Notes under the pieces: generated by a model
Told to the model about the DNA's origin: nothing
What the model saw: the letters and a program-made list of their open reading frames with translations, nothing else
Databases searched by the model: none
Origin: Coleophoma eucalyptorum
Lineage: Eukaryota; Ascomycota; Leotiomycetes; Helotiales; Dermateaceae
Length of the DNA stretch: 64,000 nt
NCBI GenBank assembly: GCA_026120035.1
Contig: JALRME010000024.1
Span: 62,001-126,000, forward strand
Direction: 5' to 3'
Made by a program: the position numbers and the translations under genes
Part shown: positions 34,130 through 45,805 of the stretch, piece by piece
Numbering within the stretch: position 1 is the first letter of the stretch
Layout: each line of letters begins with the position of its first letter

Positions 34130-34438
34130 TCACGACACAACAGCGGCAGCAGTCCCAGCTGTCGCAGCCCTCTCTTCTCCCTCTCCAGACGTAGCCGCTG
34201 GCACTAAATCTCCGTCTGTAGCAACCGCTTTGCTTGTGATAGTCGGAGGAGCCGTGGATGCGAGATGTTCGTCGTAGAGCCCCTCCTCGAATTCTTGCTG
34301 CGCGGGGGATAATGGTGGAGGTTTTGAAGCGTCTGTAGGTGTGGATTTGTTGCTGTCGCTCTTCTTGACTTCTTTCTTGGAGCGGATGGCTTGAAGCTTT
34401 CTTTTAGCTGTTGCTTTCACGGAGGTGATTATGCCCAT
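34130..34438 (-). CDS. Short Lys/Ser/Pro-rich frame, possible 5' exon of the downstream gene
   Basis: This 102-codon frame starts MGIITSVKATAKRKLQAIRS and continues with KPPPLSPAQQEFEEGLYDEH and an Ala/Thr-rich end. It stops at 34130. Its last codons contain a good donor (GTGAGA at 34133) that could splice to an acceptor at 34006 and continue in frame into the MASDEDYAAF protein. The total then is divisible by three. Either it is a first exon, an upstream ORF, or spurious. No domain recognised. Confidence 0.35.
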   Translation of the reverse strand: MGIITSVKATAKRKLQAIRSKKEVKKSDSNKSTPTDASKPPPLSPAQQEFEEGLYDEHLASTAPPTITSKAVATDGDLVPAATSGEGEERAATAGTAAAVVS

Positions 34439-34786
34439 TAGAATAAAACCAGCTCCGAGGTCTATATGTGAATGTTATGTAGGTGGAGGGAGCTGTGGAG
34501 CTTTCATGGGGACGTGCGCGATGACGATGTCGAGCAAGTAGGCGAGCTTTCGTGCAAGTTTTCAAGAACAAGGCTTTATAGTACCATCATTTCGAGTCAC
34601 AATTCACAAATCAAAAATTTCACCTGTTTTTCAAAAATTAACCTCTCCTCAATGAATTGGATTTTGTGACATGTCATTCATAGCATAGCCATCCTATTTA
34701 ACATGTTTAACAGCCGTGGAAAACATTTGATATCCCCGCTACACCAATCCAATGAGAAAGAAAACGCATGCAAGAGAAACCCCATT
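34439..34786. other. Intergenic spacer
   Basis: About 350 bases lie between the short frame's start and the uL3 stop codon; they serve as upstream region and uL3 3' UTR. I see nothing else. Confidence 0.5.
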
Positions 34787-36406
34787 TTAAGAAGATTGAG
34801 CAATATCCTTCTTGAGCGTACCCAAGAAAGCGTGCTTCTCCTGAGGAGTTTGGTATGCACCGTGACCGAACTTTGAGGAGGTATCGATCCACTTCAACTC
34901 AACCTTCTCCAAGGCCTTTCTTGAGGTGTGAACGAACATAGACTTGCGGAGAGTGACGACACGCTTCTTGACACCAGGGATAGAACCCTTAAGAATGAGG
35001 AAGTCGTTCTTGACCTCACCATATCGGACGAAACCACCCATACTGTCGTGAATTAGCTTTGAATGCGCCCAGTTAGAAGAATGAGACTTACGGAGTGATT
35101 TGCTTCTTGGAGACATCAAACTCGGTGGAGGCGTTACCCTCATCGGTACCCTTTCCAACACGGTAAACCTTGTGGTTGGTGGAAGTACGGTGGTGGTATC
35201 CGTCTTGACCAGCACGGGCAACAGTCCATTGGACGTGGGATGGATGCCAGGCACCAATACAAGCGACCTTTCGGAGACCCTTGTGTGTCTTTCTCGGGAG
35301 CTTCTTGGTTCCCCATCTGCTGGTGACACCGGAGAAACCGTGACCCTTGGTAACGGCGATGACATCGATCATCTCGTCTTGCTCGAAGATGGTGTCAACG
35401 GCAACCGGCTTCTCGAAGAGACCGTTGGCGAACTCAACCTTCTCGGCAACGGAACCTCCGTTGACTTGGATCTCCATCAAGTGGGCCTTCTTTTGCTTGA
35501 GAGGGGTCTTGCGGACTTGGGTGTGGGCGAGAACACGGACGACGGTGCAGTACTTCTTGATACGCTCGAGCTCACGGGTGATGGAAGAACCAGAGTTCTC
35601 GGAGTGCTTCTTGGCGTACTTGGTGAAGGCCTTCTTCTTGGACTTGTACCAGTTCTTGTAGAATCGGCGCTTGACCTCATCGCTCAAGTGCTCAGCCCAG
35701 ACGGTGGTGAGGGATCGAAGTCCACGGGGGGTTTCGATGTAGCCGACGAGACCAACAACGATCACCTGTAAAAGATGTTAGCCATTGCCACAAGGCAAGC
35801 GGGCTGCTCATTGTTCGTACCTCGGGGCATTCGACAACAGTGACAGCCTCAACAATCTCCTTCTTGTGGGACTTGGCACCTAAATTCCATGAGCTTTGCA
35901 TGTGGAAAAGGGCTCTTGCACTTACCTGGACGGTCGAGATCACGGACAATGGTGGTCATACCAGCCTTGTAACCCATGGTGGCAGTCAAGTGAACTGGGT
36001 CACTCTTCTTGTCGACAGGGAAGCTCTTTACCTTTCCTCCTATAATGAATGTTTAGCAATGCTGTTTTGTATATACCCAGTGCAAGGGCTGGAAGGTTGG
36101 AATCGTACTGTGACGGGAAGCCCGCTTTCTGGGCAAGAATGCCAAAGAACCATGGCGAGGTGCCTCAAACTTTCGGTGACTAGAAGCGCAGAAGTTAGTA
36201 TACAAGATTGAGAAGGTATATGAGACCAAAAGTGACTATGTTGACATGCTGAGGGATTTCAACAATGGGTCTTGAAGCCAGTAGCGAATGTGGAAAAGTT
36301 TCCTATCTGCGACGCAACGAAGCACAATCTTCCACAGTTGAATTCAAGCATGCCAGAGATTGTATCAAGGTCCAGATTTCTCAATTAAAAGTTGTACTCA
36401 CGACAT
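34787..36406 (-). CDS. rpl3: 60S ribosomal protein uL3 (RPL3)
   Basis: This is a large-subunit protein reaching the peptidyl-transferase centre. Six exons (36402-36406, 36109-36179, 35926-36039, 35821-35879, 35092-35765, 34787-35042) give 392 residues, the normal size. The first coding exon is just ATGTC. Exon 2 continues as [19 protein letters not shown]. The W-finger region reads [20 protein letters not shown], and the uL3 signature [17 protein letters not shown] is complete. The chain ends KKDIAQSS. Codon use is strongly biased to C/G-ending codons, unlike its neighbours, as expected of a highly expressed gene. The first intron is 222 nt. I looked for box C/D motifs in it and found none convincing. 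The long open frame on the opposite strand is a codon-bias shadow. Confidence 0.97.
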
Positions 36407-37474
36407 GGCGTTGGTTGTTGTCGACGTTTGGTGTTGAAGAAGAAATCTCAAAGGTCGCAAGAACAAAATTCGAGAGTGTGGGAAAAGGCTCCTCTCGCCT
36501 AAATTTCTAGTGCTGGTCTGGTGCTAGTCATGTGACTGGTGTGCGGTGTGTTTGGAAGGGGGTTTTGGGAACCGAGAAAAGTTATTCCGAACGCTGAAGC
36601 TTCGGCAGAAATCTGCTTGCAAGTTTTTCAGCATTAGAGGGTCGGCCGTGTTCTCATAGTGCCACAAAACTTTCGATATATTGATCTGCCCTCGAAGTAG
36701 GGACCGTGCAAGAACCTGTCTTGCCCATGATTTCTTTTATTTACTAAACACCATCCTTAATCACCAATCATGTTTGGATCTGAATCTTGCTTCCGTATGT
36801 CTTAGAAGATTGGTGCTCAGAACCAATGTCAACTCCCTCAGTCACTACGGCTGTTTCAACAATTTGAGAAAACGCACATTCTATTTCGAATTTTTGGCCC
36901 CATATAAAAAAAATTAACAGCCGATTCGATGGTATTTTCATTTTTAGTTTCAATCACCCTAGGCTTTTACTTAATGCTCCCGCTTGTCCACTCATGATCA
37001 ACGTGTCTGCGTCCTGGGTATACTACCAGAGTGAAGGTTAGCTTTGTTTGGCTCTATGACCCACTACATTTGCCAAATTGGCGAGGAATTATTTATCAAC
37101 AGTCAATCTGCCATTCATCTTAATCACCAGCTATCTTTTGGTGATTCACGTCTCATGCACCACATATGTCGATGAGATAAGATGACCATGGAGAATTGTG
37201 GTCACACCAGTCTCACATGGCGCTGCAATGAAGTAAACTAGGTCACTGTTCGTATCACTGAGACCCTTAATCTTGACTTGAACATCTTCATATAGGCATT
37301 CTTGAATATAAACCTTACAGGTAAAAAACACGTTCTCATTCCTATCGTTAAGTAAAACTAGATGAGGCTACCAAAAACCAAGTCCCCACAAAGCAGCGTG
37401 TGCTCGTCCCTCTCCTAAACGATGAGACTGTGGCTCTTAAAAAGTAAAGGAATACAATGAATCAAAAGGAGAGA
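36407..37474. other. Intergenic region, uL3 promoter and Cyc8 3' end
   Basis: About 1.07 kb. The uL3-proximal part contains AGTCATGTGACT (about 36529-36540), a palindrome that may be a factor site. I see no gene. Confidence 0.5.
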
Positions 37475-40467
37475 TTATGCTGGCGCTTCGACTTTTGGCT
37501 GGCCATTTGACATGCCATTCACATGCCCGTTAACGCCTGAAGGAGATGTGACCTTCTCTCCAGATGCAGATCCGGGGCCGGAAGGTGCTGCTGATATAAT
37601 GCCACCCTTCTTCTCGTCCTCTCCATCATCATCATAATCTTCGTCAACATCCATTTTGCGTGCTGCACGTTCTGGTTCTCCGACAGGAGCTGGTGGCGCC
37701 GATGGGTGCTCACGATCATCGACTGGGTATTCCTTCACAGGTGCGGGAGGTGGTGGTGGAGGAGGATGGTCATGGAGTGGAGTGTGAGATGTAGGAGGTC
37801 CCTGCTGCATAGGTGGGAGAGCATGAGTTTGAGGATGGTGTGCCGCTTCAGATGGGTGATAGTTCTCGTTAGCGCGTCGCTGATCTTCGGTACGGCGTTG
37901 GTCCTCCAACCGTCTTTGGTCATCTACACGACGTTGATCCTCCATGCGTCTTTGATCCTCGGCACGGCGAGCCTCAGAAGAGCTGCGGCGGAAGGCATCC
38001 CTAGGGGGTGTGGATGGTCTTCGGTGATGCATGTCATCCATGCGTGCTCTGTTCTCCTCAGATGCTGGCTTTTTTATGGCTGGCTCCTCTTCCCATTCCC
38101 GCATTCTTTTTGGGCCTCCTGAAGTTGGCCTCTCGTGATTTCGCTCAACGGCAGCGGCTTCAGCAGCAGCCAAAGCAGAAGCTGGTGGAGGAGCACCAGC
38201 CTCAATTCCGCCAGGGTTTGAGATATCTGCATGGTGAGGATACTGTTGTTGGTGTGGGTAAGTGGACTTTGGGGATGTGATCCTGTTGTCCATGATTGGT
38301 CGTACTTCTGGGCGAGGGCTGTTACCTCTGCCAAAGGGTGGAAGAGGACCTTGCGCTGATCCATTCATACCATTTGTAGAAGCAGGTGGAAGAGCAGTAG
38401 AAGGACTTGGACCAGCGTAGTTTGGATTAGAAACCCGTTGTGGTGGGACATTTTGTTGCGGTGGTGGAGGTTGCGGAAGTCCTTGGCCTGGATATGGACC
38501 TCCCATTGCGGGATGATGTTCTCGAGGAGGAGATCGGCGTGGTGGAGGCCCTCGAGTCTGGTCCTGATACTGACGAGGTTCTTGTTGTCTTGGGCTTGGC
38601 GCCCGGGGTGGGGGTGGAATAGGACCACGAGGAGCATCACGTTGATCAAAGGGATGGTTTGCTGGTTGCGGAGGTGGATTGATTTCGGCCAGTCTTGCTC
38701 CTCCCCAACCGTTCGCTGGTGGACCAAGAGGAGGACCAGGCTGAGTTGGCTGTGGAGCTGAGTTGCCCCATTGAGGACCTGGAGGACCGACTGCACCACT
38801 AGCTTGATAAGCTTGAGGGTGAACGTCTTGAGGTAGTGGAGCACTGGTTGGGATAGGCATTCCGTTTGTTTGTCCACTTCGTAGCAATTGTAAACGTGCT
38901 TTAATGTGAACATTGCTGGGATCCAGCTCTGCTGCACGCTGGTATGCGTCCAAAGCATCATTGATCTGGTTGTTGCAAGACTCGTACTATACATGCGATT
39001 AGCTATGTTTCAGAGGCAAATTAGTCACGTTCACGAGTAAACTTACCAAAGTGCCCAAATCGTACCAAACCTCGGAAATGTATGGATTGAGGCGGATGGC
39101 TCGGGAGTATGCATCAAGTGCATCTCGGTACTGGTTGATCTGGTAATACAAGACACCAATGGAGCACCAGAATGTTGGGTTCCGTCCATCTCGGTAAACA
39201 GCTTGCTGATAGGCCTCGTACGCCTTGGGGTACTTCTGCTGCGACATGTAACAACGCCCTAGCAGGTACCAACTCTGAGCATCACCTTGGTCTGCCGCGT
39301 ATTAGCACATGCTGGAGAAGGTCTGGAATGAGGCACCTACCGGAGCTGACTGATTTCTCCAAATACTCAATCGCTTGCTCCTGGCTGCTGAAACTATTGC
39401 TTTGCTGGTGATGTAACCAACCCAATTGTTGAAGAACCTTCGCATGGTTTGGATCACGCTCAAGCACACGTCTATAAGCATTCTTTGCGTTGTCATACTG
39501 TAAATTATGTCAGCGTTTTGGGTTATATTCACCTTAGAAAAGAGGAAAACATACGTCTTTCTGTTGCTCGTGAACGTGGCCAATTTGAAACCAGATATCT
39601 TCCTCCGTCAATGGAGTTGGTGGGACAGTGACAATATAACGGAAGCACTGCGTGAAGTTAGTATTGTGAGAAGGCACAGAGACTGATATGCGTACCTCTA
39701 GACTCTGTTGGTACTTCTGCTGTTGCTTGTAAATTATACCGAGACGGAAATAAATCTCGTTGGCCTTCTCAAAATCTGGCTGCATACGCATAACTTGCGA
39801 AAATGCCTCCTCGGCATGCTCGAGAGATCCGTATCTATCATAAAGTATACCAATGCCATACCACAGCTTGGGCTCCTGGACGACGTATGAGTTTCCTAAT
39901 TCACCGATTTTGTTGGGAGAACAAACCTTAGGGTCTCTCAGATGGTAGAGTGCTTGCTGGTATGCGGAATATGCTTGTTGGAGATCATCCATCATCAAGT
40001 AACAGTGGCCTGAAAGTGATTAATATAGGCTTGACCAATCAGCTGGATATGCTCACCAAGACTTCCCCAAACATCTCCATTATTGCCATCCAGCTTCAAA
40101 ATATTTTGCAGGTATTCAACAGCTTTGTGGAAATGCTCTTGCGTGCGCAGAATACAGCTAATGGCATTCATGGCAGGAATTGATCTGGCATTGGCAGCAA
40201 GAGCGCGTTCATACGCCACCATTGCCTCATCCAGATTTCCCATGAGCTCTGCTAGACTTCCTATTGTGTTCATCAGTATCTCTGTTGCCTACCAGGCCAT
40301 GGAAGAGCATTACCTATCTGCAACCACACCGCTTCATTATGCGCAGCCAACTGCTGTGATGGCGGAAAGTGTTGTTGTGGTGCTCCCATCCCGGGTGGAG
40401 GAGGACCGGCTGCTTGACCGTGATGCAATGGCATCCCTCCTGGGGGTGAAGGGTGGTGAGTCGCCAT
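37475..40467 (-). CDS. ssn6: General transcriptional corepressor Cyc8/Ssn6 (SsnF/RCM-1)
   Basis: This is the TPR partner of Tup1 in a nuclear corepressor recruited by DNA-binding repressors. Eight exons (40314-40467, 40057-40260, 39927-40009, 39696-39875, 39555-39647, 39341-39497, 39047-39291, 37475-38986) give 875 residues. The N-terminus is Pro/His/Gln-rich (MATHHPSPPGGMPLHHGQ). About ten tandem TPRs follow (residues about 45-390), for example GHCYLMMDDLQQAYSAYQQAL, IYFRLGIIYKQQQKYQQSLE and GVLYYQINQYRDALDAYSRA. A long Pro/Gln/Arg-rich disordered tail contains repeated DQRR(M/V/L/T)E units (EDQRRMEDQRRVDDQRRLED) and ends PKVEAPA. The intron at 39876-39926 is 51 nt, open and frame-preserving. 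Identity is firm from TPR order. Confidence 0.95.
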
Positions 40468-40946
40468 TGCTTAAGCTGTGGTAGTGATTATGCTCGTGTG
40501 CTATTGTGGGCTTTTGGGTAGCAAGTTTGCAATGGCGCACTCGTCTTACAATCTATTCCACTCCAGTAGAAGTGGGTCAGATATGTTCGAGGCAATAACA
40601 CAATGGTAGGTAATGGTTCAGACAGTCCTGTGTCGACAATCCTATTGCAAGGAAACCGTGTTGACGAGATGCGACCGAGTCGCTGAATTGTGTGGCTGGC
40701 TGGTGTGGCGCACCACAAGAGCTGTGAATACTAGGATTCAGCTCGAATGTAAGCTGCTCAGCAGAGAGAATCTTGGAAATATACGGGGAGGAAAGGGAGT
40801 GCTGATCCAGAGTTCTAGAGGCAGTTTTGGAAAGGTATTGGTGATGAAGAAGCCGCACACCAAAGCTTGGAAATGAGAATGATGAGAAGTGCACGAGAAG
40901 AGAGACTTCGTCAAATCCCCCAAATCACCTAACCCAGCGCCAACTT

Positions 40947-40957
40947 CCCCCCCCCCC
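40947..40957. repeat. C homopolymer
   Basis: Eleven consecutive C residues are followed by TCTCC. Confidence 0.75.
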
Positions 40958-41655
40958 TCTCCTAAACAAACGCAAAAGACCAACGATGCCGGATCCCTGT
41001 CGCCAGCAGCTACCCTGCCGACGGCCTTGTTTGGCGAGCTCAGTGCTCGTGGCGTTCTGGCGTTCAGTAGGAGATTCACGGTCAGGGATAATCGGCAAGC
41101 TAATAATATAATACGGTCCAAGGACGACGAGCAATGTGAAAAGCGCAGGAGTACAGCCGCTGTCATCCCCCAGGTAAGGTACAGTATGTACCCTTTGCAG
41201 CCGGATCCTTCTTACATCTTGTATTGTTGCAGCTGTTCTCGTTGTAGGGCCGATGTGAGGACGTGGCCGTCCGATTTAGAGCGCGCCCATGATTGTGATG
41301 GCTGATTGCCACTGTCATTCAGTCAGCCAAGCCATCCATCCCTTCGATTCCATTGTTTCCCCTTCTGTCACGGTGCTGCCCGGATTAGGAGAGGCTGGTA
41401 AAAGTCTCCGCGCCGCTGGCAATAACCGTCACAGGTTACCTAAGCTCCGCCAAGCATCTGGTGAATGGATGATAATGCACGAGAGAGGGCCGGGGCGCTA
41501 AGACTAAGGGCTGTGTGAAATACAGTACAGTACGTAGAGCGAAGCTGCGTTTATCGGTAAAAGCCCGTCGATCCCGAATCTAGAAGCCAAGCCATGATTT
41601 CCGGAGACACAGCTTCACCACAATCAGCAGAGCAGAACAGAAAGCCAGCATGGTC

Positions 41656-41757
41656 CCCTTCTTGCTCTTCTTCCTCCCTTCCTTCCTGCTTCCTTCCACA
41701 CCCTCCATCCTCCACCCTCCACCCTCCACCTTTCCACCTTCCACCTTCCACCTTCCA
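41656..41757. repeat. Pyrimidine-rich tract with TCCACCY heptamer repeat
   Basis: About 100 bases are almost purine-free apart from regular single As and a few Gs. From 41711 to 41753 six copies of the heptamer TCCACCY are arrayed in tandem, with one extra T. Such polypyrimidine mirror-like tracts can adopt triplex structures or act as nucleosome-poor promoter DNA; that is inference. Confidence 0.8.
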
Positions 41758-42272
41758 GCGTCCCCGACAGCGATGACAGACAGCACAATCCTCGAACCAT
41801 TCTATTCATGATGATCGACTGCACAGAAGGGCGATGATTGATTGTATTACGAACATCCCCTTCATCTCACATTTGCCATTAGAGTTCTGGTGCTTTTGGC
41901 CTTTTTTGGGTTCTCTTTTCTTTTTTTTTCTTTTCCTCGTCTCATTTGCTACCCTTTCTTGCCTACTGCTCCGAGGGCTCCATCCGCCTTGGGTAATAAT
42001 TACTCGGATCATCACGCGTAAGGCCCCATTATTCCAGGACAGCCCGTGAAAGGTGGGACGTGAGATGCATGGTCCCTTGTGGAGGGCTTCCGCTATGTCC
42101 TTGGCGGGCCGGGCAGAAAAAGATGCAATGCAGCATATGCGTCAAGTCACCTCGCTGCTCAACCTCCAGGGGTCGAGGCAAGCCATTCTGTGCTCGGGCA
42201 CCGTTGTGAATTCGGTATTGGCTGTGCGCCAATAGATGCCCGTAAGGTAAGTCTTGAATACAGTTCCGTCCT

Positions 42273-42293
42273 CCCTGGTCCCTGGTCCCTGGT
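42273..42293. repeat. CCCTGGT heptamer repeat, three copies
   Basis: Three exact head-to-tail copies of CCCTGGT are followed by the degenerate CACCGGT. Confidence 0.85.
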
Positions 42294-42452
42294 CACCGGT
42301 CAGGTGTGTGTGTGGTGTCTGGCTGTCTGCCTGTGTGGTGAAGGGATGCTGGATGGTTCACCTTACCTTACCTTGCCGCAGAAACCCGAGCCAGAACTCA
42401 AGCCAAATTTGACATACATCAAGTCGATCCGAGCATTGCCATCCATCATTCA

Positions 42453-42464
42453 CCCCCCCCCCCC
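42453..42464. repeat. C homopolymer
   Basis: Twelve consecutive C residues in gene-free sequence. Confidence 0.8.
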
Positions 42465-45067
42465 GATGACACGACTCAGGGACAGGGTAAGAACACCCAT
42501 TCTGCAGTGTTGTATTGACAAGGGCCCTCTTTTCTACGCTGACCTTACCTGCCCTGTCCGCCTCTCCCAGGCTCCCTTGGCTCTTCCGGATCATGATGAG
42601 CGGTGCCAATCTTTTCTAACTCGGTCAAGCCTTGTAATAAGAATCAAGAGGCTCCATCGTGCGTCCATAGCCCACAGTCCACTCTCCGGTCAGATTCTCA
42701 GATCCCATTCCTTGCGACTCTCCGCCGACCACGCGCTTCATTTCCCCCGCGTCATCTTCCTCCTTCTCAAACAATCTCATCCGCTCTTCTGGCGAAAAGT
42801 AAGAACCGACCAGGAAAGGCCAAGGCCCGACGACTGAGTTTGTCCATGCTCATCAGCACCAAGCCCAAGAGAAACAAGCTGCCGCACTTGGGCATAAATA
42901 AGTTCGGCGGGAATGAACCAACCGTTTCGTGGCAAAGGCTAAGATTAACTTGCTGCTGCATGGAGAGTAGAGACGAAAAAGAGACAGATTTCATCATCAT
43001 ACACTTTAATGCCAACCTTATAAGCAGGCTGGACTAAACACCACTATCAAGTCGTTTTCGCTCAAGCATGCATCGCGATAGTCTTTTGACTCCCGATCCA
43101 CTAAGGAATAGTTACCTATCATATCCGCCAGACAACAGCGTTGGTAACATATCTGCAGTTAGGCAGCGTGCTTGTAGTTTCTCTTGTCCCGCGCAGGCGC
43201 ATAGAGCTCTGCCATAAGCCTGTCAAAATCGTGGCTTCAAACCCATTTCCTACTGTATCACGAAATATGATGTGACCTCCCCTACCCACCTCGCTTTCGT
43301 CACATTGCGACTTGCCTGCCTATATCACGCAGCACACTATATGCGGACAGAGTGCGGCTACTACTCCTCCTCTTCTGACGGAACGCGCGCATGGCCCATC
43401 TCAGCCACCGCGGCGATCTAGAATCCCCACCGAACGCCCGCCCACAAGGGGCGTTTTAGAGCAGCATGCAGAGTTTGGCGTGCCGGAAGGGAAAGGAAGG
43501 CAAAGTCTACTGAATCTAAGCTCCTAAGTCTATCCTCAAACTCACTCCAGACAAACTGGGGAAAGGTAAGCCCGGAGGCTGAAGGGGAAAGGAGGGTGCT
43601 TGTGCTTGTTTGTGTTATTTGGGGGGTGCGGGCTTAGGTTCATTTGCTTGCTGGCTTGCTTTCTTACCTGCACCTCTGGCTTGCTTGCGTGCATATCTCG
43701 TACAGCAGTGCTTCAAACCTTATTGATCATCAAACTTAAGACCAGCGAGAGGCAGCGAGAGGATGTGGAAGGATGCGAATCTAACTAAGGTATCTGACAA
43801 AGACTATATCATGCCTTTCTCTTTCTTTTGACATTTCGCTTTGCCCTTCATTTCTACTTCATGCCGCGCCCAGAACCTTGGCGCTTAAGCCGGATTTGCT
43901 TGCGGGAGCTCACGAGGAGATGGGTAAAAGGCGGCGGAGGTGCTTGTGGAGGTTGAGCGTGGCGGGCGCAATTGTGGGCTGTTGCTTAGGTGCCACCAGT
44001 GTTCCTACATCCTCTATGCAGCAGCACGGTCTCGCTGAACCCTTGACGGAAGATGTTTCCGTGGATACTTTGTCTTCAGTACCTACCCACCATGGTATAC
44101 TTAATAGATACATCCATCCCGTGCTGTATGTACAGTACTTGAGACTTTGAAACATGGCCGTATACTCTCTTTCTCCTTGTCTCTTTATACTTTCACCACC
44201 CACGTCCTCCCCCTTCTGACAGTAGTCTGAAGCTTAACCTGGATCTCCGGATTAGACGCCGGCGCAGGCCACAGATCGCTGATGTTTCTTCCACCCAAGC
44301 CACACAGTCTTCGATACTGTGCTTAAGAACCGAAACGGAACACCACATTGGCTTTTTGCGTCCAAAGTCTAAACCAACTGTCTAGCGCACCTTCCTCTGA
44401 TTTCTGACCCAGTCCAAAAGAGGGAAAGGCTAGAAAAGAAAGGGTGCGCCAGCATGTCAGCCATTGTGGGATTCTCGAAGTCCGGCAAGATCGTCAATGT
44501 TGGGGTATGAAAAAAAGGGTTGAGTAGCAGCAGCACCTGCTACGGAAGAATTGCTCCTGTCCGCAATGTCCCTGGGAAACCCGGAGTTTCTCCACCTTAG
44601 TTATTTCCGGCTCTTCTCTTAACTCCTCACGATCGAAGGCTGTGTGGGATGTCTTCGTATGCCGGAGGTTATAATCTGGCCATAATGTTATGGCAGATTA
44701 GGGATTTGCGCCAAACTTCCTCCTCCCTTCCGACCGTCATTCACAGGCCTTAAAACACTGTAAAGTCTTTGGTCATTGCTGCCCTTTGATTGTTGCTGCA
44801 CCTCTCTCGGTTCTCGTTCACAATTCGGTATCTTAAAAGCGTCTTATAGTGTGGGGGATTATTGAGTCTAACCAGAGAAATATGCAGGAGGGAAAGAAAT
44901 CACACATGGTTTAGATACATAGCTCACAATGTCTCCTCTTTATTCTCGTCTTACTCCACCTTCCTTTTTCTTTCTTTTTTTCTCCCAATCCTTCCAATAT
45001 GCATCATACGGCAGGACCAGAACCGGTCCGTTGACCACCATATCCATCCCCCGGTCGTCTTCAAGGC

Positions 45068-45077
45068 GGGGGGGGGG
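45068..45077. repeat. G homopolymer
   Basis: Ten G residues are followed by TGGGGG, a G-rich tract in gene-free sequence. Confidence 0.75.
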
Positions 45078-45805
45078 TGGGGGTAGAGATTGATATATTG
45101 CCTTAACAAAGCAGTTATTTTGTCAGATTACACAGAAGCCGAGGTGAAAGCAGCCCTGAATTTTACTACAAGACTGCAGAGAATCCTCAGCAGCCTTACC
45201 CTGTGTAAGGTATGAGAATATAGTTATCAGTGGTCATTCATAGCGGGCCAATCACAGTAATAAACAGGATATACACAGCAGACACAGCACCAGATCCTCA
45301 TTGCCAGCGTTGATTATCGAGATGCCTTGATGTAGTGAGTGGGGTCTGTCTCTTGTTGCTCAACTACTTCCCAGGAGATGTATTTGCGGCTCTTCATCTG
45401 TGACACAGGTTGGCACCATGGATTTATGGTCTTGGCTACTGGTCACTGGAGCTCAGCTGCAGGAATTGTTCGTTAATGATTTAGCTAAAGAGATAATTGA
45501 AATGTTAGACCTAGCTATCACTTCAATCGTCCTAAGTGGATTTGAGACTAAACAGAATCAGGTCGGCGTTGTAGGTAGAGTCAAAGAAATGGTGTGGGCG
45601 GAACTCGGGTAAGAATGTAAGTTATTGACATTACAATCTGATATACATCTAGCACATGATGATCATACAGTAAAAGTTCCCATCTGTCCCGTCTGTCCTG
45701 TCTGTCCTGATATTAACGCCGTGCACGGCTTCCCGGCTCCAGAACTTCTAAAACGAATAGCATATCACATATCGGCATTACCACAATCGTCGTCTGCCAA
45801 CTCCC

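Larger units (their letters stand above)
40468..45805. other. 5.3-kb gene-poor region upstream of Cyc8
   Basis: It separates the Cyc8 start from the stop of the TMEM115-like gene. Several open frames occur, the longest at 42079-42837, but their translations are low in protein character (Cys/Ser/His-rich, with no motif or splice conservation). The region is rich in pyrimidine tracts, C/G homopolymers and heptamer repeats (separate entries). Part is probably the promoter and long leader of Cyc8. A non-coding RNA gene could be here, but I see no structural evidence. Confidence 0.5.

Noticed and set aside
35100..35771. 223-codon open frame antisense to uL3
   Set aside because: It mirrors the strongly biased codon usage of uL3 exon 5; the sense strand encodes an unmistakable ribosomal protein.
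36180..36401. Long first intron of uL3 as a snoRNA host
   Set aside because: I searched both box C (RTGATGA) and box D (CTGA) patterns on the sense strand and found no matching pair or terminal stem.
34787..40467. uL3 next to Cyc8 as a functional unit
   Set aside because: Both are housekeeping genes on the same strand with about 1 kb between; fungal gene order alone gives no reason to link them.
42079..42837. 252-codon open frame on the plus strand upstream of Cyc8
   Set aside because: The translation has erratic Cys/Ser/His/Pro composition, spans simple repeats and a C homopolymer, and shows no motif, signal peptide or splice structure.
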